DNA of 64,000 nucleotides, taken from Litorimonas cladophorae (GTDB lineage: Bacteria; Pseudomonadota; Alphaproteobacteria; Caulobacterales; Maricaulaceae). The position numbers and the translations under genes were made by a program. The notes beneath the pieces were generated by a model. It had not been told where the DNA came from and ran no database searches. It worked only from the letters and a program-made list of their open reading frames with translations. The stretch's first letter is position 1, and the number at the start of each line of letters is the position of its first letter. Below are positions 35,162 through 43,850 of the stretch, piece by piece. The stretch spans positions 620,001 through 684,000 of the forward strand of contig NZ_BMYV01000002.1 of the NCBI RefSeq assembly GCF_014652455.1, in the 5' to 3' direction.

Positions 35162-35646
35162 TGCTTGATTTTGGTACAGCAGTTCGAAGCTATTATCGGA
35201 ATTACACCAACGCAGATGGTCGCGCCCAGCGTTCGGCTTATTGGTGGGTTTTACTATTTCAGCTTATTATCTACGGTGTTCTCGCGACCGTTGTGTACAT
35301 GTCAGATGGCTTTTCTGACTGGTATCAAATGATCAAGAATGCCGCAGAAGGTGGCACGCCCGATTTTGGCGTTCAGTTGGGGATCAGCGGAAACCTAGCT
35401 TTGACGTTGGGGGTCTTTTTTGCGATCGGAAACTTCCTACCGCAAATTATGCTGGAAATTAGACGCTTTCACGATTTGGGGCAATCTGGTTGGCTCGTGC
35501 TCGTTTTCAGAATTCTTGGCGTTTTACCAGTTGTTGGCAATATTGCGGGACTGGTGAATATAATTTGGTTTATATTTCCCGGCACCGTGGGTGGAAATCG
35601 CTACGGCCCCGACCCTTTGCGCAAAGATCCGGACGTTTTCGGCTAG
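35161..35646 (+). CDS. DUF805 membrane protein (3 of 3)
   Basis: A 161-residue DUF805 paralog with YYRNYTNADGRAQRSAYWW, IRRFHDLGQSGWL and FPGTVGGNRYGPDPL. It is coupled to the second copy by TAATG. Its stop TAG shares three bases with the stop of the convergent membrane-protein gene. Confidence 0.88.
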   Translation: MLDFGTAVRSYYRNYTNADGRAQRSAYWWVLLFQLIIYGVLATVVYMSDGFSDWYQMIKNAAEGGTPDFGVQLGISGNLALTLGVFFAIGNFLPQIMLEIRRFHDLGQSGWLVLVFRILGVLPVVGNIAGLVNIIWFIFPGTVGGNRYGPDPLRKDPDVFG

Positions 35647-36443
35647 ACCTTGTGTTTTGTCGGCGCTTCGGACCTGAGAGTGGCCGCCAAGATCACAGCT
35701 AGGATGCCAATTACGGCAACGCTACTGATCCAAGTCGATCCGCCAGCGCCAAAATGCCGAAGCGCGAGAAAGCCCAGTCCCCAAACGACAGGGAAGGCGT
35801 AGATCATATTTGCCGCGCCTTGGCGCAGAACGAAAATCACCCACCAGAGTGCCAGTCCTAGAACCGAAAGGGCGGTCCCTGTCGCACTCCAGCCCAGTGT
35901 TTCAACATAGCTCCAAATCAATCCATTCAAACCGACAAACACGGCAATAGAGCACCATCCCGCGATCAGACTAATGGGCGTGAGAACGAAAAGTTTCTCC
36001 ATGGTGTCGAGAGCTTTCCTGCGGTGGGTCAAACGCACCATCGAAATTACAAGCGCGATCATGGAGGGTATGAAAATGAGAGTCGCCAAAAGTTCGACAA
36101 CTGAACTCGGGGCAAATGAAGTTACCAGCCCCCACAACACAATCCCCCACAAGCCAGCCGCGACCCACCACCCTGTTGTACGAAAGACCTCACGTGTCTT
36201 ATTCGTGCCCATCATTTGGACGACCGCGTAGATCAGTATTCCGATGAATATCGGCAGCCAAATCGAGAAGGCGAGGGTATAGGGAACAAGCAAGTTCTCC
36301 GACAAATCTGAAAACTCCGACGGACTGCGTGCAGAGTCCATGAAAAAACCTAGCGAAGAGCAAACCCAGATCAGGGGAGCCGCTAAAAGATTTAAGAGTT
36401 GCCGGGCAAAGTCGAGATACGAATTTTTGTGAGTAATATCCAT
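35643..36443 (-). CDS. Polytopic membrane protein, possibly TspO/MBR-related
   Basis: A 266-residue protein with about eight or nine hydrophobic segments and many Trp residues. LAFSIWLPIFIGILIYAVVQ near 57-76 resembles the FxxWxPIY segment of tryptophan-rich sensory proteins (TspO), and WWVAAGLWGIVLWG follows. It is longer than classical TspO (about 160). Function cannot be assigned. It is convergent with the DUF805 array and overlaps it by CTAG. Confidence 0.6.
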   Translation of the reverse strand: MDITHKNSYLDFARQLLNLLAAPLIWVCSSLGFFMDSARSPSEFSDLSENLLVPYTLAFSIWLPIFIGILIYAVVQMMGTNKTREVFRTTGWWVAAGLWGIVLWGLVTSFAPSSVVELLATLIFIPSMIALVISMVRLTHRRKALDTMEKLFVLTPISLIAGWCSIAVFVGLNGLIWSYVETLGWSATGTALSVLGLALWWVIFVLRQGAANMIYAFPVVWGLGFLALRHFGAGGSTWISSVAVIGILAVILAATLRSEAPTKHKV

Positions 36444-36552
36444 ATGGTGTCTACGTGACAGCCAACAAAATGTTGCAAATTATTCCACAAGACTGTTCTC
36501 ATGTGATATGTGGGAGGTCTAAGACCGAGAAACCCTATCAGAAAGGTTGCCC

Positions 36553-37122
36553 ATGCAAATCCAAATCGTCTCCAAAGGAATCGATGTTTCACAAGCGCTT
36601 CGAGAGCGTATCACTGACCGGTTAGAGGAAATGATGGATAAGTATATACATCGCGAAGGCGAGGCTCAGGTGAGCATTGCGCGAGAGGGATCAGGTTTTC
36701 GAACGATATGCTCTGTGCATTTACCGTCTGGATCGACGATGGAAGCGCAAGGTGAGGCGCAGGAGGCCTATCCCGCTTCAGATGAGGCGTTGGAGCATAT
36801 GGAAAAGCGTCTAAGGCGCTATAAGCGGCGTTTAAAAGACCATAGTCAACGGGCAAAAGCCAAAGAAGCCTCTATGTTTGTGTTGGAAAATCCCGTCAGC
36901 GATGATCTGGATGCAGACGACGCCCCGATCAAGGACGAGCCGATGGTGATCGCTGAAAGCGTTAAGCACATTCGAACCTTAACACCTGGAATGGCTGCGC
37001 TTGAACTCGGCTTGGCCGATTCTGGGGTCGTGGTGTTTAATAATGCCCGACACGGAGGTATAAATGTCGTATTTAAACGTGCCGATGGTCATATTGGTTG
37101 GATCGACCCGAAATCGACCTGA
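36553..37122 (+). CDS. hpf: Ribosome hibernation promoting factor, long form
   Basis: A 189-residue protein that dimerises 70S ribosomes in stationary phase. The N-terminal domain (1-100) begins MQIQIVSKGIDVSQALRERI and carries the basic helix MEKRLRRYKRRLKDH; after a linker, the C-terminal dimerisation domain begins at VIAESVKHIRTLTPGMAAL. ATG 36553 is chosen because GAAAGG precedes it and the extra TTG start adds nothing conserved. rpoN, its usual left neighbour, is not present; ptsN follows as in many alphaproteobacteria. Confidence 0.94.
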   Translation: MQIQIVSKGIDVSQALRERITDRLEEMMDKYIHREGEAQVSIAREGSGFRTICSVHLPSGSTMEAQGEAQEAYPASDEALEHMEKRLRRYKRRLKDHSQRAKAKEASMFVLENPVSDDLDADDAPIKDEPMVIAESVKHIRTLTPGMAALELGLADSGVVVFNNARHGGINVVFKRADGHIGWIDPKST

Positions 37123-37175
37123 ATTGGGTCAAAATTTTACCGACATCGTTGTAAACTGACCGCTGAAGACTGCAT

Positions 37176-37204
37176 TTGACGTTATTGTCGGGTGCAGATA
37201 TGGA
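37176..37204 (+). promoter_or_regulatory. Promoter candidate for ptsN
   Basis: TTGACG (37176-37181), a 17-base spacer, then TATGGA (37199-37204). Transcription would start near 37211, immediately before a perfect 11-bp hairpin. Confidence 0.55.
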
Positions 37205-37213
37205 GCGCCAACC

Positions 37214-37239
37214 GTCGGGAAAGAGAAGTCTTTCCCGAC
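37214..37239 (+). promoter_or_regulatory. Leader hairpin before ptsN
   Basis: GTCGGGAAAGA (37214-37224) is the exact complement of TCTTTCCCGAC (37229-37239), with a GAAG tetraloop. No T tract follows, so it is not a standard terminator. It would sit at the 5' end of the ptsN message and could protect the RNA or control its translation. Confidence 0.55.
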
Positions 37240-37298
37240 CAGCCTGGCTGAATGCCACGTGAGTCGCCGGACGACCTAGTGAAAGTGTGAACAGGGAT

Positions 37299-37769
37299 AT
37301 GAGTGACGGTTTATTTTCATCGGAAAGTGTGATTGTTGATCTGCAAGTTGGGTCACAAAAACAGCTTTTCCAAGAGATTGCGCTTCGTCTTATCTCAGCG
37401 AACGGCTTAAACGTTTCGTGTCGAGATATCGTCGCCGCGGCTGTCGAGCGTGAGCGGCTCGGATCGACGGGCGTCGGCAATGGAGTTGCGCTTCCCCACG
37501 CGCGTATCGAAGGGCTCGATCATGTTGTCGCAGGTTTTGCGCGGCTGACCGAACCAATGGACTTTGACAGTGTTGATGGTCGACCAGTTGATTTGGTCGC
37601 TTTCTTGCTAGCGCCAGCTGACGCGGCGGGCGCTCATTTGCGGGCGTTAGCCCGCGTTTCGCGTCAACTTCGTCGTGAAGATAAGCGCTCGAAACTGCGC
37701 GCCGCGCCTGATGCCCTGAGTGTGTTTACTATTCTCTCTGATGAATCAATTGCGACAGCAGCCGCTTAA
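37299..37769 (+). CDS. ptsN: Nitrogen-PTS EIIA protein
   Basis: A 156-residue EIIA-Ntr that receives phosphate from the PTSNtr relay and regulates partners rather than moving sugar. The phospho-site His67 lies in VALPHARIEGL. The fold motifs (SKQLFQEIA, VAAAVERERLGSTGVGNG) are clear. The frame is open from GTG 37287; ATG 37299 is chosen by family start, though the nearby AGGG is only two bases away, so GTG remains possible. It follows hpf as is usual. Confidence 0.92.
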   Translation: MSDGLFSSESVIVDLQVGSQKQLFQEIALRLISANGLNVSCRDIVAAAVERERLGSTGVGNGVALPHARIEGLDHVVAGFARLTEPMDFDSVDGRPVDLVAFLLAPADAAGAHLRALARVSRQLRREDKRSKLRAAPDALSVFTILSDESIATAAA

Positions 37770-37856
37770 CCAATATAAGCCCTAGCTTGTGTTAGAGGTG
37801 TCTCACTGTCATAGTGAGACTTCGCACTTGTGCCACGAAACTAGAGCTATTTTCAC

Positions 37857-40010
37857 GTGAAACCCAACAACCCGTCCCGACTATTCAACCGAGAGCTTTC
37901 TTGGTTGTTTTTCAATACGCGGGTTTTGGAGGAAGCCGAAAATCAAGATGTCCCGCTGCTAGAGCGGGTCAGGTTTCTTTCTATTTCAGCTTCTAATCTT
38001 GATGAGTTCTACATGGTACGCGTTGCGGGCCTCCGAGAGCAAGTCCGTGCAGGTCTTCAAGGTGATGACCCAAGCCAGTCACCGCCCGCAGAGCAGCTCA
38101 CAAAAATTGATCGCCGCGCGGGTAAAATTGTTGCTCGGCAAAATCGGTGTTGGGGGAAACTTCAGCGTGAGCTTGCGGCCGAAAAAATTAATGTGCTGGA
38201 TATGGATGCCTTGAGCGATGCTCAGCATGTAACCCTGCGCGAGTCTTTTGATGCGGATATTTTACCTCTGCTCACGCCCCTTGCTGTCGATCCTGCGCAT
38301 CCCTTTCCATTTATTCCCAATTTAGGTTTTGGGATTGTGTTAGGTTTGCAGCAAGCAGGTAGGGACCCTTTATTTGGTCTGATCACAGTCCCTTTAAACG
38401 TTCCGAGGTTCGTAGAAATTAAGGGATCTGGCAAAGATCGAAACTTCGTCAAAATCGAAGACGCTTTGCACGCTTTCGCACCTGAAATTTATCCTGACTT
38501 CGAGATTACATCTTCAGGCGTATTTAGGATCACACGGGATAGTGGAATTGCGGTGGATGAGCGGGCCGAGGATCTCGTCCTTCATTTTGAAAACTTGCTA
38601 CGTCAACGTCGTAGAGGTCTCGTTATTAGGCTTGAGGTCAACCGACAAATGGACGTGAGCTTGCAAAACTTCCTCACGAGTAGTTTTGATTGCGCTGAGG
38701 AAACGATCTCGAACAAAGCCGATATATTGGGTTTATGTGACTTGTCCCAATTGGTGAAAGTCGGACCGAAAGCACTCCTATTCCCAAGTTTTTCTGCGCG
38801 ATTTCCTGAACGAATTCGCGAATTTGACGGTGACTGCCTAGCTGCAATTGCGGCCAAGGACATCGTGGTTCATCATCCCTATGAAGAATTTGATGTTGTT
38901 ATCCAATTTCTTCAGCAGGCCGCGCGTGATCCGAATGTGGTTGCCATTAAACAGACACTTTACCGGACCAGCGAAGATAGTCCGATCGTGGGGGCTTTAA
39001 TTGACGCGGCTGAGTCTGGGAAAAATGTAACGGCCTTAGTCGAGCTTAAGGCGCGATTTGATGAGGCGTCCAATATGCGGTGGGCGCGCGATTTAGAGCG
39101 TGCCGGCGTTCAAGTCGTCTACGGCTTTGTCGGATATAAAACACATGCGAAAGTAAGCTTGGTTATTCGCCGTGAACAAAAAGAATTGCGTAAGTATACC
39201 CATTTGGGAACCGGCAATTATCACGCTGAAAATGCGAAAATTTACACCGACCTAGCCTTGTTTACCGCGGACCCAATTATCGGAGAAGATGTAGGGAAGT
39301 TGTTCAATTTTATGACGAGCTACAACGAACCGCGGGGCTTAAAAAAGCTCTCTATTGCTCCGCTCACTCTCCGCGAAGATTTACTGAAACATATGGATCG
39401 CGAGATTGCACATGCCCATGCGGGGCGCCCTGCTACGATTTGGGCAAAGATGAATGCGCTGGTCGATCCAATCATTATTGAGAAACTCTACAGCGCGTCA
39501 CAAGCGGGGGTCAAAATTGACCTCGTTGTTCGCGGTATTTGCTGTCTGCGACCAGGCGTCGAGGGCATGAGTGAGAATATTCGGGTAAAGTCGATCATCG
39601 GACGATTTCTTGAGCATTCTCGCATTGTCTGTTTTGGAAATGGAGAAGAGCTGCCATCAGATCAGGCTCTCGTCTACATCAGCTCAGCGGATTGGATGCC
39701 GCGAAATTTGAACCGTCGCATAGAAACCTTCGTCCCAGTTGAGAGCCCAACGGTACATAACCAGATCTTGGATCAGATTATGATGGCGAATTTACTCGAC
39801 AATGCAAATAGTTGGGAATTGCAGGCAACGGGTAGATATGTGCGTGTCGCGCAAAAAGAGGGTGTGCCTCGTTTTTCAGCGCATGAGTATTTCATGGAAA
39901 ACCCTTCGCTGTCTGGGCGGGGAACGGCGCTTGCCGATTCGGCTCCAGCCCATCTTGAAAACGCCGATATTTCTGATTCCCAGATTTTTCATCCAAAGTT
40001 GGTTAGTTAA
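37857..40010 (+). CDS. ppk1: Polyphosphate kinase 1
   Basis: A 717-residue enzyme that makes polyphosphate from ATP. The N-terminal domain begins FNRELSWLFFNTRVLEEA; the head domain and two phospholipase-D-like catalytic domains follow, with autophosphorylated His in GYKTHAKVSLVIRRE and the second His in FLEHSRI. The start is GTG 37857. The ppx gene starts directly after its stop, so synthesis and breakdown enzymes are coupled. Confidence 0.96.
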   Translation: MKPNNPSRLFNRELSWLFFNTRVLEEAENQDVPLLERVRFLSISASNLDEFYMVRVAGLREQVRAGLQGDDPSQSPPAEQLTKIDRRAGKIVARQNRCWGKLQRELAAEKINVLDMDALSDAQHVTLRESFDADILPLLTPLAVDPAHPFPFIPNLGFGIVLGLQQAGRDPLFGLITVPLNVPRFVEIKGSGKDRNFVKIEDALHAFAPEIYPDFEITSSGVFRITRDSGIAVDERAEDLVLHFENLLRQRRRGLVIRLEVNRQMDVSLQNFLTSSFDCAEETISNKADILGLCDLSQLVKVGPKALLFPSFSARFPERIREFDGDCLAAIAAKDIVVHHPYEEFDVVIQFLQQAARDPNVVAIKQTLYRTSEDSPIVGALIDAAESGKNVTALVELKARFDEASNMRWARDLERAGVQVVYGFVGYKTHAKVSLVIRREQKELRKYTHLGTGNYHAENAKIYTDLALFTADPIIGEDVGKLFNFMTSYNEPRGLKKLSIAPLTLREDLLKHMDREIAHAHAGRPATIWAKMNALVDPIIIEKLYSASQAGVKIDLVVRGICCLRPGVEGMSENIRVKSIIGRFLEHSRIVCFGNGEELPSDQALVYISSADWMPRNLNRRIETFVPVESPTVHNQILDQIMMANLLDNANSWELQATGRYVRVAQKEGVPRFSAHEYFMENPSLSGRGTALADSAPAHLENADISDSQIFHPKLVS

Positions 40011-41534
40011 TTGTCCGCAAATGCGCATCTGCGACAGCTCGCAGTCATCGATATCGGGTCTAACTCCGTACGTCTCGTAATCTACGACGTGTTCGGATCT
40101 CACTTCACTCCCGTGTATAATGAGAAAATCTTAGCTGGGCTGGGTCGCGATTTACGTCGCACGGGGCAATTGTCTGAAGACGGGAAAGCGCAATGCCGTG
40201 ATGCCTTAGCGCGATTTTCTCAAATCATCTCGGCCCGGGGTTTGGCGGACCCTCTTGTCGGGGCGACAGCCGCATTAAGAGAAGCAGAGGATGCGCCTGA
40301 TTTTGTCGCTTCGATCAAAAAAGAGACAGGACTTGATATAACTCCGATTTCGGGTGCGGAAGAAGCCCGCTTATCTGCGCTGGGATTATTGTCAAATAAT
40401 GACCGTCGTGCCGGAATCGGTGCGGATTTGGGAGGGGCTAGCCTAGAATTAATGCGGGTAGGGCCGGAACTCAAAGCCGATCACGCGGAGGTCCAAGGCG
40501 TGTCACTTCCCTTAGGCCCATTTGATGCTGTTGGGGGCAATCTCGCGGTTTTGAAGACTGACGATTACGCCGCGCGCGTTGAAGACATAGACGCGGCGTT
40601 GTCCAACGTGCCGCATTATCTTGATGGCGAAGACACGCTTTATTTAATCGGGGGCGCATGGCGAAATCTAGCGTCTATACACCAGCAGAGAACAGACTAC
40701 CCCATGCGCACTTTGCAAGGTTATCGCCTCTCATTCGAGGCTGCGTCGGAACTGGCCCACTGGGCTTGGACCGAGGGACTCAATGACGTTCTGAATTGGT
40801 CGGGAATGCGGAAAGCGCGCGCCGAAACGCTTCCCTATGCAGGCTTAATGCTGGAACGCTTGTTAAAACGCTTTGCGCCAAAATCGATCGTCATTTCTAT
40901 GGCGGGCCTGCGCGAAGGACTTGTTTGGGACACATTGCCCGAAAGCCTCAAGGGCCGTGATGCGCTTATCGATGGATGTCGTGATTTTGCACGCGGATCT
41001 GTCCAAGCAGAACATTTCGGACCGCCACTTTATCGTTTCATGTCGCCCTTGCTTGCGTCACTACCTTGCGGTTTTAATGAAAGAAATGACGCCCGTTTAA
41101 TTCACGCCGCCTGCCACCTGGCTGGGTTAGGGAAAAACCTGCATCCGGACTATCGGGCGGAACTTGTGTTCGAAGATGTGTTATACGCACCCGTTGCGGG
41201 ACTGACACATGCGGAACGGGCCTTCCTCTCCCTCGCACTTTTTCGAACCTACACGGCAAAGCGTAAATCGCCCGTCCCGGGCCTGATCAAAGCCCTGTTG
41301 AGTGAGGAGCAACGCCACACTGCGGCCTGCATTGGTGAGGCCATTCGTTTAGGTATTGTCGCGACGGGCCGTACGCCGGCGCTGCTAGATGACTTTGAGT
41401 TGGATGTGAGAGGCGGTGAACTCCACTTGCTTTGCAAAGCCAATCGTTCACGTATGGTAACGGAACAGGTTTTTTACAGACTCGCTAAACTCGCGAAAAT
41501 GCTCAATTTGAAGCCTGTCAAAGGCGAGATTTGA
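40011..41534 (+). CDS. ppx: Exopolyphosphatase, Ppx/GppA family
   Basis: A 507-residue actin-like-fold phosphatase. The first phosphate loop AVIDIGSNSVRLVIYD is at 10-25 and the second GADLGGASLELMRVG near 138-152. A C-terminal HD-like helical region follows. It hydrolyses polyphosphate from the chain end or converts pppGpp. The start is TTG 40011, immediately after the ppk1 stop; the ATG at 40021 is out of frame. Confidence 0.93.
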   Translation: MSANAHLRQLAVIDIGSNSVRLVIYDVFGSHFTPVYNEKILAGLGRDLRRTGQLSEDGKAQCRDALARFSQIISARGLADPLVGATAALREAEDAPDFVASIKKETGLDITPISGAEEARLSALGLLSNNDRRAGIGADLGGASLELMRVGPELKADHAEVQGVSLPLGPFDAVGGNLAVLKTDDYAARVEDIDAALSNVPHYLDGEDTLYLIGGAWRNLASIHQQRTDYPMRTLQGYRLSFEAASELAHWAWTEGLNDVLNWSGMRKARAETLPYAGLMLERLLKRFAPKSIVISMAGLREGLVWDTLPESLKGRDALIDGCRDFARGSVQAEHFGPPLYRFMSPLLASLPCGFNERNDARLIHAACHLAGLGKNLHPDYRAELVFEDVLYAPVAGLTHAERAFLSLALFRTYTAKRKSPVPGLIKALLSEEQRHTAACIGEAIRLGIVATGRTPALLDDFELDVRGGELHLLCKANRSRMVTEQVFYRLAKLAKMLNLKPVKGEI

Positions 41535-41746
41535 TGCCAAAGGTTGACTTGGTTTTGTGAGCGTTCTCCGCTCTCGTTCAGAAAACCGCGATCATTTGTG
41601 GCCTTGCCCGGCAGTTTCGTCGCACTTGTCATGCGAACGTCTTTCTGCGTAGGCTGAGAATTATAGCAATAGGAATAATGGAGACGCGCTTTCAGCCTTA
41701 TCATTCGCTACATGGATTCCAGTTACCTGTTTGACGGAGAACGTAA

Positions 41747-42340
41747 ATGAGCGCCGTGCCTCAAGGCCTAGAGCGCTTGTCAGCGGCCGCGCCTGTGACT
41801 CAGGGAAATTATCCGTGCTTAATTTTAAACGCTGACTATCAACCGCTATCTTATTTTCCGTTGTCGCTTTGGTCCTGGCAGGATGCTGTAAAAGCTGTTT
41901 TTCTCGATCGGGTAAATGTCGTCGACCATTATGAGCAATGCGTTCGGAGTCCCAATTTTGAGATGCAAATGCCATCTGTCGTGGCCCTCAAAGATTATGT
42001 TCCGCAAAATAGATCACCGGCTTTTACGCGTTTTAATCTCTTTTTGCGCGACGGCTTCAAATGCGCTTATTGCGGTTCGCCCCATGAGTTGACTTTCGAT
42101 CACGTTATCCCTCGACGTCTCGGAGGTAAGACCAGCTGGACCAATATTGTCGCCGCCTGCTCCGATTGTAACTTGAAAAAAGGCGGGCGATTGCCGCGCG
42201 AGGCTCGCATGTTCCCAAGCGTCTCGCCCCTGCAGCCGTCTATGCATCAGTTACAAAGTCAGGGTCGTCGATTTCCGCCCAATCACCTGCATGATAGCTG
42301 GTTAGATTATCTCTATTGGGATGTAGAATTGAAGCCCTAG
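41747..42340 (+). CDS. HNH endonuclease-family protein
   Basis: A 197-residue protein with an HNH domain in the C-terminal half: CAYCG, then TFDHVIPRRLGG, then WTNIVAACSDCNLKKG, giving a zinc site of two CxxC pairs and the His-Asn nuclease core. The N-terminal LILNADYQPLSYFPLSLWSW is a conserved region of a family widespread in chromosomes of alphaproteobacteria. Its role is unknown; it is not linked to a phage or restriction gene here. GGAG precedes the ATG. Confidence 0.87.
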   Translation: MSAVPQGLERLSAAAPVTQGNYPCLILNADYQPLSYFPLSLWSWQDAVKAVFLDRVNVVDHYEQCVRSPNFEMQMPSVVALKDYVPQNRSPAFTRFNLFLRDGFKCAYCGSPHELTFDHVIPRRLGGKTSWTNIVAACSDCNLKKGGRLPREARMFPSVSPLQPSMHQLQSQGRRFPPNHLHDSWLDYLYWDVELKP

Positions 42341-42392
42341 ACCTATACGTGCGCATTCGGTAGCAGGGTCAAAATGGGGAGATTGACAACTA

Positions 42393-43247
42393 ATGACTTA
42401 CACTGACCCTGGTGCGCCAGAATATGAATTTGACTGGCAAAATCCAAACCGAAAGACCTTCGATTTTGGTCGGGTTATGTCTAACGCATTTACAAGTCTG
42501 TTGGCATTTCCAAAACCGCTTCTAATTGCTTTAATCGTCGGGTTAGGTTTTACGGTCGCCTCCGCAATTTTGATGACAACGCAGCTAAGCGAAATTGTTA
42601 CGTCTTCCTCGCCCGAGGAGTTTATACTTGAAGGGGCCTATTGGGGATGGACAGCTGCGGTCAGCCTCTTTGGACTTTTGCTGACAGTCTGGTTTCAGCT
42701 TGTCGTAATACAAACCTCTTACGCGTCGATCACAGGTACGGACGTTCCTGCAAACACCCACAGCCTTGCGTTGCGATTGACCATCCCGATGTTTGTAACG
42801 GCCCTCATCTATACGATTGTTTGTTATATCGGGACAATCCCACTTCTCATCGGCTTCATTTTCGTCTGGCCAGGCTGGGCTCTTGCTGGGCCGATGATGG
42901 TGCACGAAAATAAGGGTATTTTCAGTTCCCTAGGTGCCGCTTGGACGTTTGCGAAAGGGAATAAGCGCTACATCATACTGCTCTTATTGGTCATAACGCT
43001 TATCGGCGTGACCGTTTACTCTGTGGCGCTAGGTATTGGGATGGTTCTGACAGGGGTCAATGTAATGGGAGGCGACCCTACCGCGGCGTTTAATATGTCG
43101 TTGGGTCAACAGCTCATATACAATGGGATCGCGGGCCTTGGGGGCTACGTCATGTATGCGTTGTTCGCGGCTTCGTTGACCGCTGCATATGTCGAGATCA
43201 AGACGATCAATGGTGGAACCGCGTCGGTCGGAGACGTCTTTACTTAA
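42393..43247 (+). CDS. Hypothetical polytopic membrane protein
   Basis: A 284-residue protein with a hydrophilic N-terminus (FDWQNPNRKTFDFGRV) and about six membrane segments. PGWALAGPMMVHENKGIFSSLGAAWTF resembles the inner repeat of glycerophosphodiester phosphodiesterase-type membrane domains, in which a hydrophobic face is followed by an amphipathic gate. No enzyme motif is present. Its stop overlaps the sufE stop (TTAA). Confidence 0.7.
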   Translation: MTYTDPGAPEYEFDWQNPNRKTFDFGRVMSNAFTSLLAFPKPLLIALIVGLGFTVASAILMTTQLSEIVTSSSPEEFILEGAYWGWTAAVSLFGLLLTVWFQLVVIQTSYASITGTDVPANTHSLALRLTIPMFVTALIYTIVCYIGTIPLLIGFIFVWPGWALAGPMMVHENKGIFSSLGAAWTFAKGNKRYIILLLLVITLIGVTVYSVALGIGMVLTGVNVMGGDPTAAFNMSLGQQLIYNGIAGLGGYVMYALFAASLTAAYVEIKTINGGTASVGDVFT

Positions 43248-43651
43248 CCCAAAGCCTCGGTCTTGATCCGTGCAATCATGGCGGCAAGACCATTTGCGCG
43301 TTGGGCAGAAAGATGTTCCGACAAGCCCAATTTTGACAGAATATCGTTCGCGTCCAGTTTGGAGATTTCTTCGGCTGTCCGCCCAGAATAGATTTCAAGC
43401 ACGATAGCGACGAGCCCTTTTACAATGTGGGCGTCGCTATCTCCGCTGAATTTCCATGCGTCATTCTTCTGATCGCTGACCAGCCAAACCTGACTGGCGC
43501 AGCCCTTGACCTTATTTACGTCAGTTTTGGCCTCTAAAGGTAAAGGCGGAAGGGCCTTTCCAAGATCAATCACATGCATGTAGCGGTCTTCCCAATCGTC
43601 TAGAAAGGCGAAATCGTCGATCAGGTCTTGAATATTTTCAGGATAGGTCAT
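43244..43651 (-). CDS. sufE: Cysteine-desulfurase partner SufE
   Basis: A 135-residue SufE protein that accepts sulfur from SufS for Fe-S cluster assembly. The active Cys lies in VKGCASQVWL, and the N-terminal FAFLDDWEDRYMHVIDLGKALP matches the family. ATG 43651 is chosen; GTG/ATG three codons upstream (43660) would add MTC. No suf operon is next to it, which is common for this stand-alone form. Confidence 0.93.
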   Translation of the reverse strand: MTYPENIQDLIDDFAFLDDWEDRYMHVIDLGKALPPLPLEAKTDVNKVKGCASQVWLVSDQKNDAWKFSGDSDAHIVKGLVAIVLEIYSGRTAEEISKLDANDILSKLGLSEHLSAQRANGLAAMIARIKTEALG

Positions 43652-43850
43652 GCAGGTCATATAGGGCGCGTTAAGCTAAATGTCTGCCCCAGATACTGTT
43701 GCGGAGCGCGTCAAATGGGTGTGCAATCGGTGCTCAACGGGCGTGAGAGGCGAATAGAATGGCCATGGACGGAAGAATTTGCTTTGTCATACAGATTAAC
43801 CACGTTCTGGAGAAAACAAAGGGGTTTTCTCAACGGGCAAGGAGCCGGAT

